NCBI RefSeq assembly: GCF_900129935.1
Contig: NZ_FQXJ01000007.1
Location: forward strand, 270,816-334,815
Direction of reading: 5' to 3'
From: Desulfosporosinus lacus DSM 15449
GTDB taxonomy: Bacteria; Bacillota; Desulfitobacteriia; Desulfitobacteriales; Desulfitobacteriaceae
DNA length: 64,000 nucleotides
This document shows, piece by piece, positions 8,960 through 17,159 of this stretch (within the stretch, counting starts at the first letter, position 1; each line of letters begins with the position of its first letter). The notes beneath the pieces are model-generated. The model searched no databases and was not told the DNA's origin. It was given only the letters and a program-made list of their open reading frames with translations. A program made the position numbers and the translations under genes.

Positions 8960-9003
8960 AAAGTGGCAATTACCTATGGCAAAAAGGAAGGAGGGCGGAG
9001 AAT

Positions 9004-9405
9004 ATAATAATTGGCAAAGAGTTAATTGGCCTTGAGAGCAAGTTGCTCCCATTGAAAATTAAACTTGAAGATGTGCGTAGGTTCGCAGAAGCCATTGGGA
9101 TTCGGTTCAATGACCGAGTGCCAGCAACTTTTGTGGGAACATTAGTTCAGGCAAACATTCCCGGAGTAGAATTGCCGGCACCTGGCATGATTCACGGAGA
9201 ACAGAATATAACATATTATCGTCCGCTCTGTGTGGGGGATAGTCTTAATTATAAGAAGTGCGTCAAAGATGTTTATGAACGCAGTGGCAAGCTAGGGAAG
9301 AGGATGTTTGTAGTGCTCGAAACTACTGGTTATGATTTGGCAGGAGAATTGGTATTTGCCAGTAGTTCTGTCTTGATTGCACCTTCTAAGGAGGAAGGCG
9401 AATGA
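9004..9405 (+). CDS. MaoC-like hot-dog protein (dehydratase N-domain type), non-AUG start
   Basis: Hot-dog fold protein of the MaoC/FAS1-type hydratase group; RRFAEAIGIRFND is the usual N-terminal helix motif. The pattern IGKELIGLESK that normally begins this family is encoded from 9010 onward, but no ATG, GTG or TTG precedes it in frame. A strong AAGGAGGG ribosome site (8988-8995) lies 8 bases before ATA 9004, so a rare ATA or ATT start, or a base error, is likely. TTG 9043 is the first standard start but has no ribosome site and would cut the domain. The gene overlaps the next by 4 bases (ATGA). It probably forms a heteromer with that hydratase. Confidence 0.65.
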   Translation: MIIGKELIGLESKLLPLKIKLEDVRRFAEAIGIRFNDRVPATFVGTLVQANIPGVELPAPGMIHGEQNITYYRPLCVGDSLNYKKCVKDVYERSGKLGKRMFVVLETTGYDLAGELVFASSSVLIAPSKEEGE

Positions 9406-9806
9406 AAAGCCTATTAGATTATCAGGTTTCAGAACCTCTTCCTATCCGAGAATGGGTTCCCAGTGACTTGCAAGTACGTCAATACGCGGAGGCTACAGGG
9501 GATTTTAATCCGATTCATTTAGATGATGATTATGCCCGCCAAGCCGGTTTGGAGGGGGCGATAGTGCACGGCATGTTAACAATGGCCCAAATAGGTACAA
9601 TGCTTACAGATTGGATCGGTGAAGAAGGGACGATCAGTAAATTCAATGTGCGGTTTGAGCAAATAGTCCGACCGAATGATAAGATAACCTGCTCTGGTTC
9701 TATTAAAGCGCGATCGAAAAACACCTTAGTTTGTATTTTAGAAGCCTCTAACGACAAGAAGGAGAGAGTTTTATCCGGCTTGGCATACGTCACGCTTAAA
9801 AGCTAA
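9402..9806 (+). CDS. MaoC-like (R)-specific enoyl-CoA hydratase
   Basis: 134 aa with the hot-dog hydratase signature: GDFNPIHLDDDYA (catalytic Asp and His) and GAIVHGMLT. Members hydrate 2-enoyl-CoA to (R)-3-hydroxyacyl-CoA, or dehydrate in the reverse direction. The ATG overlaps the previous stop (ATGA), with AAGGAGG in the preceding gene's end. The catalytic residues are in this subunit, while the upstream partner lacks the DFNPIH motif, as in split MaoC heterodimers. It is the last gene of the 6288-9806 unit. Confidence 0.83.
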   Translation: MKSLLDYQVSEPLPIREWVPSDLQVRQYAEATGDFNPIHLDDDYARQAGLEGAIVHGMLTMAQIGTMLTDWIGEEGTISKFNVRFEQIVRPNDKITCSGSIKARSKNTLVCILEASNDKKERVLSGLAYVTLKS

Positions 9807-9830
9807 ATCACTGTTAACGAGTCTTTTTTG

Positions 9831-9874
9831 ATACTAGTCAGAAAGTATAACTTCGGTTACATACTTTCTGGAAG
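9831..9874. repeat. Hairpin repeat, copy 1 (second at 40361)
   Basis: The core is a 10-bp stem (CAGAAAGTAT with ATACTTTCTG) in a conserved frame that starts ATACTAGT and ends CTTTCTGGAAG. Nearly the same sequence is at 40361-40405. Both copies directly follow a GTCTTTTTT run. It may also terminate the hot-dog operon. A second small hairpin (CTTGGC-GCAA-GCCAAG type) follows near 9913. Confidence 0.65.
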
Positions 9875-10010
9875 CATAAGTGCAACTAAGGCTTCCGCCG
9901 GCACCTGAAGGCTTGGCGCAAGCCAAGTTTTCTTTATCTGTCATATATGCAGGGTGGACCTGTTTAAACTAAACATTGTTGTGCGTTTTAGTATACAACG
10001 GTTTGCACGA

Positions 10011-10067
10011 ATGCCCATAGAAACACAAAAAGGCCTAAACAAGGTCTTTTTGTGTTTCTATGGGCAT
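10011..10067. terminator. 26-bp hairpin upstream of the sigma-54 activator gene
   Basis: The arms 10011-10036 and 10042-10067 pair along 26 bases with one G-T pair and a 5-base loop. The stem holds A5 and T5 tracts flanking GGCC/GGTC, the look of a bidirectional terminator. It isolates the activator gene from the operon before it. Confidence 0.65.
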
Positions 10068-10172
10068 CAAATTATATCAAGAATATTTGAACTATTTAAT
10101 GATTTATCCTTTACTTCAATTAACCAGCTTCTATATAATGGTGATAAAAAGCAAAGAGAATGGGGGAAAAGC

Positions 10173-11570
10173 ATGAGTGTCGGAGTCCATGCTGTCACAA
10201 CCAGCGATTTTCCACAATGGGACAGAGAACTATTGTTTCATATATTGGATAATATTCATGACGTAGTGCTTGTTATTGATTCCGATACGACGATTGTTTA
10301 TGCAAACGAGGCTTATGCTAAAATTCTTGGAGTGCCTGTGGCTAAAGTATTAGGGCGAAGATTAGACAAGATTGAGCCAAAAGCAGCGGCGATTGAAATA
10401 TTGCGAACGGGTAAGCCAACCAGCGGTGCAGACTATTTGGATTCTTTAGGGATCGATGTGGTAGGGAGCTCCTTTCCTTTATATAATGGCGACAGTATTA
10501 TTGGCTGTGTTTCTACATTCAAAAACATAACCGAAGTGGTTGAATTAAACCGTGAGTTGCAACAAACCAAGGGACTGGCGGACTATTTAAAAGAGCAGCT
10601 AGAACAATGGGAGCAACTGCCGCTTTCTTTCAAGGAATATGTAGGACAAAACAGGAACGTTAAAGAGACATTGGTGTTGGCTGCCAAGGTAGCGCGCACG
10701 GATAGTACAGTTTTAATCCGGGGTGAAAGCGGTGTAGGCAAGGAAGTATTGGCAAGAGCAGTACATAACAGCAGCCGTCGTAAAGATATGCCTCTGATTA
10801 AGGTAAATTGTGCAGCTATACCCGAGGACTTAATTGAGAGCGAACTCTTCGGATATGAAGACGGTGCTTTTACGGGCGCTAAAAAGGGAGGGAAGCTCGG
10901 GAAATTTGAGTTGGCTCACAGCGGCACAATTTTCTTGGACGAAATTGGGGATATGAGCTATACCATGCAAGCAAAACTACTGCGAGTGTTACAAGAAAAA
11001 GAGTTTGAACGAGTAGGGGGAACTAAACCGATAAAAGTCAATATTCGGGTGATCGCGGCCACAAACCGAGATTTAGAAAGTATGATCAAACAAGGCGCTT
11101 TCCGACGTGACTTATATTACCGCTTAAATATCGTTCCTCTTAATTTAACTCCGCTGCGTGAGCGTAAAGATGACATTCTAGCTCTGGCTAAAACCTTCCT
11201 TGGTCAGTTTGCTAAAGAAGTTGGTCATGAGCTGATATTGTCTCCCCAAGTCGTAGGTTTTTTTCAGGATTACGACTGGCCCGGTAACATTAGGGAATTG
11301 CAAAATGTATTAGAACACGCAAGTATCGTGTGTAATGGTATGATTATCGAAATGTATCATTTGCCTGCTCAATTAATACCGTCTACTTTCGATCAATATG
11401 ATAAGACGAAGGACTCTTCTTCTGTAAAAGAGATTATTGCATCCGTGGAAAGGGAACTTATTTTATCGGCTTTAGTCACCCATAAGAATAATCGTACAAA
11501 GGCGATGGAGGCATTAGGCTTTTCCAGGAGAGTATTTTACGATAAGTTACGACGGTATGGTATAAAGTAA
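10173..11570 (+). CDS. Sigma-54-dependent transcriptional activator (PAS-AAA+-Fis)
   Basis: 465 aa. Order of domains: N-terminal PAS sensor (about 15-125, [19 protein letters not shown] onward), AAA+ ATPase (about 150-390) with Walker A GESGVGKE, the sigma-54-contacting loop GAFTGA, Walker B FLDEIGD and the arginine-containing R-finger region, then a C-terminal Fis-type helix-turn-helix. The GAFTGA loop is intact, so it should open sigma-54 promoters. The start at 10173 has GGGGGAAAA upstream; the longer frame to 9954 runs through a terminator hairpin and is not used. It probably controls the -24/-12 promoters at 811, 2943, 6232 and 11772, with the PAS domain sensing a pathway ligand. Confidence 0.92.
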   Translation: MSVGVHAVTTSDFPQWDRELLFHILDNIHDVVLVIDSDTTIVYANEAYAKILGVPVAKVLGRRLDKIEPKAAAIEILRTGKPTSGADYLDSLGIDVVGSSFPLYNGDSIIGCVSTFKNITEVVELNRELQQTKGLADYLKEQLEQWEQLPLSFKEYVGQNRNVKETLVLAAKVARTDSTVLIRGESGVGKEVLARAVHNSSRRKDMPLIKVNCAAIPEDLIESELFGYEDGAFTGAKKGGKLGKFELAHSGTIFLDEIGDMSYTMQAKLLRVLQEKEFERVGGTKPIKVNIRVIAATNRDLESMIKQGAFRRDLYYRLNIVPLNLTPLRERKDDILALAKTFLGQFAKEVGHELILSPQVVGFFQDYDWPGNIRELQNVLEHASIVCNGMIIEMYHLPAQLIPSTFDQYDKTKDSSSVKEIIASVERELILSALVTHKNNRTKAMEALGFSRRVFYDKLRRYGIK

Positions 11571-11673
11571 TTCGTTCAGCAAAGGGTAGAAGGGCTTAGG
11601 GCATGTGCGTTTTACGCACTATATTATAGTTAAGGAATTATGCTTTGTATCTAATTCCATACGGATTAAGTAA

Positions 11674-11714
11674 CCTCCAACGGGCGGATCTGCCTGTTGG
11701 GAGTTTTTTTTTAG
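11674..11714 (+). terminator. Terminator after sigma-54 activator
   Basis: An imperfect stem (CTCCAACGGGC paired with GCCTGTTGGGAG, one bulge) is followed by eight T. It ends the activator transcript. Confidence 0.75.
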
Positions 11715-11771
11715 GAAATTATCGCTACCTCTAGCAGTCACGCCCCTTTGTCATCACCCATACATCTAAAC

Positions 11772-11787
11772 AGGCATGCTTTTTGCA
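11772..11787 (+). promoter_or_regulatory. Sigma-54 promoter of the crotonase-to-thiolase operon
   Basis: AGGCAT-N5-TTGCA: both GG and GC invariants with correct spacing. It is about 73 bases before the crotonase ATG. A GTAT-N8-ATAC repeat lies about 120 bases upstream near 11647. Confidence 0.75.
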
Positions 11788-11859
11788 AAGATTACTAGTG
11801 GGTATATTCAGAAAATTTAAAATCAATATATTTAAGAACAAAATTAGGGGGTTGTTCAA

Positions 11860-12639
11860 ATGGCTTATGAAACAATAATTGTGGAAATAGAAGAGGGAAT
11901 CGCAGTACTTACTCTTAATCGCCCCACGGTACTCAATGCTCTAAACAATCAGGTCTTTTACGAGTTGGCTGAAGCTGCTTCAACTATAGCTGCTGATCCG
12001 TCTGTGCGTGTCATGATCATCACAGGTGGGGATAAGGTATTTGCTGCAGGAGCGGATATCGGTCAGATGGCTTCTGCATCCGCTGTGGATGTGACAACAA
12101 GCGATAACCCCTCGCATCGAGCATTTCACTTAATTGAAAATATGCCTAAGCCAGTCATCGCGGCGGTCGCTGGTTATGCTTTAGGTGGCGGGTGTGAACT
12201 TTCATTGGTTGCGGATGTGCGAATCGCTGCCGACAATGCTCTGTTTGGCTTACCCGAAATAAAACTGGGTATTTTGCCAGGGGGCGGCGGAACACAGCGT
12301 TTACCTCGTCTAATCGGTGCTGGCAAGGCGAAAGAACTAATATTTGGCGGGGATTTTATTAAGGCAGATGAGGCCTTGAGCATAGGTCTTGTTAATAAAG
12401 TAGTGCCTGCAGATCAGTTATTCACTGAGGCTAAGAAAATGGCAACACGTTTTGCTGAACGAGGTGCTGTGGCTTTACGTCTGGCTAAATCATGCGTGAA
12501 TGAAGGGCTTAAAATGGACTTGGAGGCAGGTTTGCAGTACGAGCATAAATGTTTCAGTCTTCTTTTTTCGACTGAGGATCAAAAAGAAGGCATGAGAGCC
12601 TTTTTGGAAAAAAGACCTGCAAGATTTCAGGGGCGTTAG
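11860..12639 (+). CDS. Enoyl-CoA hydratase (crotonase family)
   Basis: 259 aa, full length for a crotonase. The oxyanion-hole segments FAAGADIGQM and YALGGGCELS are visible, with the catalytic glutamates in GGGCELS and LPEIKLGILPGGGG. It should add water to 2-enoyl-CoA to give (S)-3-hydroxyacyl-CoA. Start ATG with AGGGGG upstream. First gene after the sigma-54 promoter at 11772, 87 bases before the second dehydratase paralogue. Confidence 0.9.
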   Translation: MAYETIIVEIEEGIAVLTLNRPTVLNALNNQVFYELAEAASTIAADPSVRVMIITGGDKVFAAGADIGQMASASAVDVTTSDNPSHRAFHLIENMPKPVIAAVAGYALGGGCELSLVADVRIAADNALFGLPEIKLGILPGGGGTQRLPRLIGAGKAKELIFGGDFIKADEALSIGLVNKVVPADQLFTEAKKMATRFAERGAVALRLAKSCVNEGLKMDLEAGLQYEHKCFSLLFSTEDQKEGMRAFLEKRPARFQGR

Positions 12640-12726
12640 GGTTAAGATCATGTAAGAATATCTGACAAACGAGGGTAAGCATCGACGGATTGGATGATTA
12701 AACTATGAACTGAAAGGGGTTTGACT

Positions 12727-14205
12727 ATGAGAACAAGAGCTCAGTATATTGAGGGATTAGGCAAAATGAACAACAACCTCTATTGCAATGGACAGAAAAT
12801 GGATAGGTTGGATGAGCGTCAAGAAGGGACAATCAATGTCATGGGCTTGACCTTTGACGCGGCCTGGGATCCCGCCAGCAAGGATCTTTGTACAGCAACG
12901 TCCCACATTACAGGAGAAATCATTAATCGCTTTAACCACATTCACCAGAGTGTAGAAGATTTACATAAAAAGCAAGACATGACTCGATTTATGTGCAATA
13001 AGGTTGGTCAGTGCATTCAACGGTGTATGGGTATAGATGCCGCCAACGCTATCAATGCCGTTTCTTTTGAAGCTCAGAAGTCCCCTAAGGCTAAAACTGC
13101 CTATCATGACAACTGGCTTAAGTGGCTGGAGCGGTTTCAAAGAGAAGATCTTGTAGCAAGTTGCGCTCAGACCGATGTCAAGGGTGAACGTCTGAAGCGG
13201 CCAGCCGAACAAGAGGATCCTGACATGTATGTCCACGTTGTAGAAGAGCGAAGTGACGGCATTATAGTCCGTGGTTCCAAGGTCCATATTTCTGAAGCTT
13301 CGATATCCGATGAAATATTGGTAGTGCCTAACCGGGCCCTTAAAAAAGGGGAAGAGGCTTATGCTTTGGCCTTTGCTGTCCCTTCGGATTATGAAGGCAT
13401 TAAGCAGGTTGTCCATATTCACAATACTCGCAAGCGCGAGCATTATCAAAGGGGAATTGAATATGGCTATACGGATTCTTATATCATATTCGAAGACTGT
13501 TTCATTCCCTGGGAACGCGTATTCCTATGCGGAGAAACCCAGCATGGGGGGATCGCCGCCCTATTGTTTGCTTTGTTCCACCGCCATTCATATTCTGGAT
13601 GCAAGCCAGCAATGCTTGATTATGTCATTGGTCTGAGCGGTTTGGCGGCTGAAATAAATGGAATTGAGAGCACCCCCCATGTGCGTGAGATGCTGTCCAA
13701 GCTGATCATGACAGGTGAACTGGGATATGCAGCAGGTTATACGGCATCTGATTTTGGCAAGCCAGAGGTTTATATCCCAGGAGTAGGAGTCATGAAGTAT
13801 GGTCCAGGCAGCTATATCCCAAACTCAATCTATGCCAACGTTGGAAGGTGTCTAACTGGGGAAGCCGTCTTCCATGAGCAAGAGATTCTCTGCAACATAG
13901 CAGGGGGTATGCCTGCAACGTTTCCTTATGAAAAGGACCTTGCAAATCCAGAAACTAAACATTTGCTGGAAAAGTATCTTAACCGAAACCCGAAGATTCC
14001 CATCGAGGATCAAATCAAGTTCTGGTTGAACTTTGCTGATTTTGGTCTCTCCAGTTTTTCGGGACCAACACAATACGGTGCCTACCATGGCGGGGGATCA
14101 CCGATTATGGAGCAGATTGCGATAACTTCCCAGTACGACTTAGAGTCTAAAAAAGACATTGTCCGCGCTATTGCCGGGATGTCACCTAGGTCTAAGAAAA
14201 AATAG
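12727..14205 (+). CDS. 4-hydroxybutyryl-CoA dehydratase family protein (paralogue 2)
   Basis: 492 aa, same FAD/[4Fe-4S] family as the gene at 3059. Cluster ligands are conserved: CIQRC (CxxxC) near residue 96-100 and HRHSYSGC (H-x6-C) near 290. The sequence has diverged considerably from paralogue 1, especially in the C-terminal third, so the two probably act on different CoA thioesters or form different complexes. Start ATG 12727 with GAAAGGGG 7 bases upstream; TTG 12721 is less likely. It sits between a crotonase and an acyl-CoA dehydrogenase, which supports a place in beta-oxidation or a 4-hydroxyacyl-CoA route. Confidence 0.85.
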   Translation: MRTRAQYIEGLGKMNNNLYCNGQKMDRLDERQEGTINVMGLTFDAAWDPASKDLCTATSHITGEIINRFNHIHQSVEDLHKKQDMTRFMCNKVGQCIQRCMGIDAANAINAVSFEAQKSPKAKTAYHDNWLKWLERFQREDLVASCAQTDVKGERLKRPAEQEDPDMYVHVVEERSDGIIVRGSKVHISEASISDEILVVPNRALKKGEEAYALAFAVPSDYEGIKQVVHIHNTRKREHYQRGIEYGYTDSYIIFEDCFIPWERVFLCGETQHGGIAALLFALFHRHSYSGCKPAMLDYVIGLSGLAAEINGIESTPHVREMLSKLIMTGELGYAAGYTASDFGKPEVYIPGVGVMKYGPGSYIPNSIYANVGRCLTGEAVFHEQEILCNIAGGMPATFPYEKDLANPETKHLLEKYLNRNPKIPIEDQIKFWLNFADFGLSSFSGPTQYGAYHGGGSPIMEQIAITSQYDLESKKDIVRAIAGMSPRSKKK

Positions 14206-14347
14206 AGAAGAATATTGGTACTCAAGGATAGTTTAGATGACTTAAAAGAAAATAAGAAATTGACTCGATTATTACCTTGATATGACCAGATCTGTAGTAT
14301 TTAAGTCGCTATAACTTTTAAAGTCTTAGGAGAGAGGATGATTATCC

Positions 14348-16162
14348 ATGGCAAGTAAATATATATTTAGCAATCGTGACCACAAGTTTATTATAAAAGA
14401 GTGGCTGGACGGAAGAAAAATTCTTAGCTTAAAACGCTTTCAGGACTATTTAAGCATAGAGGATGTTGATGGAATTCTTGATCAGTCCTTAAAAGTATGC
14501 AGAGAGGTTGTCGCTCCCACGAATGATGACGGTGACACAATCGGAGCGATCTTTAAAGATGGAAAGGTTACAGTTCCGCCCTCATTTCATAAAGCATTCA
14601 AATTCATTCAAGAAAATGGGTGGGGAGCCAGCAACAGTGATGTAGATGGAGAAGGCGCCCTTCCGGAGATCCTTAATCAAGCTGTACGTGAGTTTATTAT
14701 TGGTGCAAACCCATCTTTGTCTCCCTATGTTGGGCTGTGCGGGGGTATAGCATCTGTAATCAAAGCCTTCGGGTCTCCGGAACAGATCGCTCTTTTTACT
14801 CCGAAAATGTTCGAGGGAGTTTGGGAAGGAACAATGTGCCTAACTGAACCAGGCGGCGGTTCTGATGTTGGGGATATGACAACCAAGGCTTATGTTACAG
14901 ACAACCCCTTAATTTATAAGTTGAAAGGTACTAAGTGTTTTATCACCGGAGGGGATCACGATCTTACAGATAACATCATTCATCTGGTACTGGCTCGAGT
15001 GGCTGGCGCCGCTCCCGGCACCAAAGGTTTATCTTTATTCATTGTGCCAAAGATCTGGGTTAATGAAGACGGCAGTTTGGGAGAATCCAATGATGTTGCT
15101 ACGGTTGGGATTGAACATAAAATGGGTCTCAAGGGTTCGTCTACAGCAGTGCTTAGTTTCGGAGATGAAGGGCAATGTCGCGGTATCCTGTTAGGAAGCG
15201 CCCCGGATGAAAAAGGGTTTGGACAGGGTATGGCCCAAATGTTTATGATGATCAACGGTTCACGCTTGGATACAGGGCACAGTGCCCTTGCAGTGGCGAC
15301 AGTAGCCTATAATAATGCAGTTCACTATGCTAGAGAACGTATTCAGGGTCGACCTATTCACAATCCCAAAGGAGACAGGGTTCCCATTATTCAGCATGAG
15401 GATATAAGGCGTATGCTCCTTACCCAAAAAGCGACTCTAGAGGCAATGAGAGCTATGATCTTTAAGGGCTACTATTATCAGGATTTAATCGTATTTGGGG
15501 ATGATCCTGCCGATGTCAATAAAGCTAAACGTTCCATTGAAGTTATCACTCCTTTAGTAAAAGCGTATTGCTCTGACCAAGGGTGGTTAATGATTACTGA
15601 AGCCATTCAAGTTTTTGGCGGATATGGCTTTACCGAGGAATACCCAGTGGCGCGCCAAGCTAGGGACGTTAAGATTTACTCTATCTGGGAGGGGACCAAT
15701 TTCATACAGTCAATGGACTTAGTCGGTCGTAAATGGAATCTGGATAAAGGGAATATCTTTAAAGAATGGCTAATGGAGATTGCAACATTTGTCCAGGCGA
15801 ACCAGAATCACGACACTTTTGCCCGGGAGTTTGAGGTTCTCGGTAAAGCATTGTTAGCCTATCAGGAACTTCTGGGCACGGTTTTAGGTTACTTTAAAGA
15901 AAATATCCGACTCGTTCCTTTATACAGTACAAGAATTTTGCGTATTACAGCTGAACTTTATGGGGGCTATTTACTAATTCAACAAGCTATAGTTGCCCTA
16001 GAAAAATTGAAACAAGGGGATGATGAAAAAGATTTCTATAATGGGAAAATCCAGACTGCTAAGTTTTATCTACTAAATATTGTGCCTGATATAATGGCAA
16101 CAGTGAAGGTTATTAAGGAAGGGGATACTTCCGCCATTGATATTCCAGAAGGAGCTTTCTAA
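14348..16162 (+). CDS. Acyl-CoA dehydrogenase, large (about 600 aa) type
   Basis: 604 aa flavoprotein of the long acyl-CoA dehydrogenase subfamily that carries an extra C-terminal region. Visible motifs: CLTEPGGGSDVG (FAD/substrate binding), the GGYGFTEEYPVARQARD motif and YSIWEGTN with the likely catalytic glutamate. It oxidises acyl-CoA to 2-enoyl-CoA and needs an electron acceptor such as ETF; no ETF genes lie in the window, so the local ferredoxin-like proteins or distant ETF must serve. AGGAGAGAGG lies upstream of the ATG. Same strand and probable operon as the crotonase. Confidence 0.9.
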   Translation: MASKYIFSNRDHKFIIKEWLDGRKILSLKRFQDYLSIEDVDGILDQSLKVCREVVAPTNDDGDTIGAIFKDGKVTVPPSFHKAFKFIQENGWGASNSDVDGEGALPEILNQAVREFIIGANPSLSPYVGLCGGIASVIKAFGSPEQIALFTPKMFEGVWEGTMCLTEPGGGSDVGDMTTKAYVTDNPLIYKLKGTKCFITGGDHDLTDNIIHLVLARVAGAAPGTKGLSLFIVPKIWVNEDGSLGESNDVATVGIEHKMGLKGSSTAVLSFGDEGQCRGILLGSAPDEKGFGQGMAQMFMMINGSRLDTGHSALAVATVAYNNAVHYARERIQGRPIHNPKGDRVPIIQHEDIRRMLLTQKATLEAMRAMIFKGYYYQDLIVFGDDPADVNKAKRSIEVITPLVKAYCSDQGWLMITEAIQVFGGYGFTEEYPVARQARDVKIYSIWEGTNFIQSMDLVGRKWNLDKGNIFKEWLMEIATFVQANQNHDTFAREFEVLGKALLAYQELLGTVLGYFKENIRLVPLYSTRILRITAELYGGYLLIQQAIVALEKLKQGDDEKDFYNGKIQTAKFYLLNIVPDIMATVKVIKEGDTSAIDIPEGAF

Positions 16163-16251
16163 GGTTTCGTTAAGTCGGTTCTCTTATGCTTGGCATGAAG
16201 TTATTTCATTACGTTTTGTGCCTTGAGCGAGTGAAAGGAATTGATATAAAA

Positions 16252-17118
16252 ATGAAAATCGAGGACGTAAAGAAGATTGGGGTCGTTGGAGCAGGTATCA
16301 TGGGGCATCAAATTGCCTTGAGCGCAGCTTTGGCCGGCTATAAGGTTAGTTGTACAGATATTAATCCGGAAATGCTGGGCAAGGCTGAGGAATTTGCCCG
16401 CACATATTTCCCGGAGAGAGTTGCTAAAGGAAAATTAACTCAACAACAGGTTGATCTCGCTATGGCGAATATTTCATTTACTCAATCCCTTGAAGAGGCC
16501 ATTGGAGATGCAGATTTTGTCATCGAGGCTGCTGTTGAAAAGATTAACGTAAAACGCGATCTCTTTGCCAACCTGGACGAGATAGCTCCGCCTCACGCGA
16601 TTTTAGCCACCAATAGTTCCTTTATTGTCAGTTCGAAAATTGCAGATGCTACGAATCGCCCTGATAAAGTCTGCAATATGCATTTTTTTAATCCTGCCCT
16701 GATCATGAAACTAGTTGAGGTCGTTCAAGGACCGCATACGTCCACAGAAACTGCCCAAATAACCATGGAACTTTGCGAAAAAATGGGCAAAAACGGTGTT
16801 TGGCTGAAGAAGGAGATTTATGGCTTCTTAGTTAATCGCATCCTCGTCGCTCTTCATCATGAAGCCCAGTTTCTTGCGGAGATGGGGATAGCAACTCCCG
16901 AAGAGATTGACTTGGCAGTAACCAATGCTCTAGGGCATCCCATCGGGCCCTTCCGTTTAATAGATCTTACAGGTATAGATCTGGCCTATTATGTCACTAT
17001 GGAACATTATCAAGAAACTGGCGACCCCAAAGATAAGCCTTCCCCATTAATTGTGGAGAAATTTGCCAAGGGAGAATGGGGTAGGAAAACGAAGAAAGGT
17101 TTTTATTCCTATGAATAA
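16252..17118 (+). CDS. 3-hydroxybutyryl-CoA dehydrogenase
   Basis: 288 aa; N-terminal NAD-binding GAGIMGHQIALSAA, then the 3HCDH catalytic region with NSSF, HFFNPALIMKLVEV (catalytic His) and the C-terminal domain ending GRKTKKGFYSY. It oxidises (S)-3-hydroxyacyl-CoA to the 3-keto form with NAD. The start at 16252 gives the usual N-terminus; the frame is open further upstream but that part does not look like the family. GAAAGGA lies 13 bases before. Part of the 11860-22072 run. Confidence 0.9.
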   Translation: MKIEDVKKIGVVGAGIMGHQIALSAALAGYKVSCTDINPEMLGKAEEFARTYFPERVAKGKLTQQQVDLAMANISFTQSLEEAIGDADFVIEAAVEKINVKRDLFANLDEIAPPHAILATNSSFIVSSKIADATNRPDKVCNMHFFNPALIMKLVEVVQGPHTSTETAQITMELCEKMGKNGVWLKKEIYGFLVNRILVALHHEAQFLAEMGIATPEEIDLAVTNALGHPIGPFRLIDLTGIDLAYYVTMEHYQETGDPKDKPSPLIVEKFAKGEWGRKTKKGFYSYE

Positions 17119-17159
17119 TGACTAATAATCCAATTGCTTAAAAAGGGAGGGTAGTTTCA

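Noticed and set aside
10011..10067. Binding site of the sigma-54 activator for autoregulation
   Set aside because: The hairpin has the A/T-flanked form of a terminator and no -24/-12 box follows.
9954..10172. N-terminal extension of the sigma-54 activator
   Set aside because: It would be translated through the 26-bp hairpin; ATG 10173 has a good ribosome site and the PAS domain follows directly.
16190..16215. TTGGCATGAAGTTATTTC as a sigma-54 promoter before the hydroxybutyryl-CoA dehydrogenase
   Set aside because: The -24 part fits but the -12 position lacks GC, and it lies inside a tight operon.
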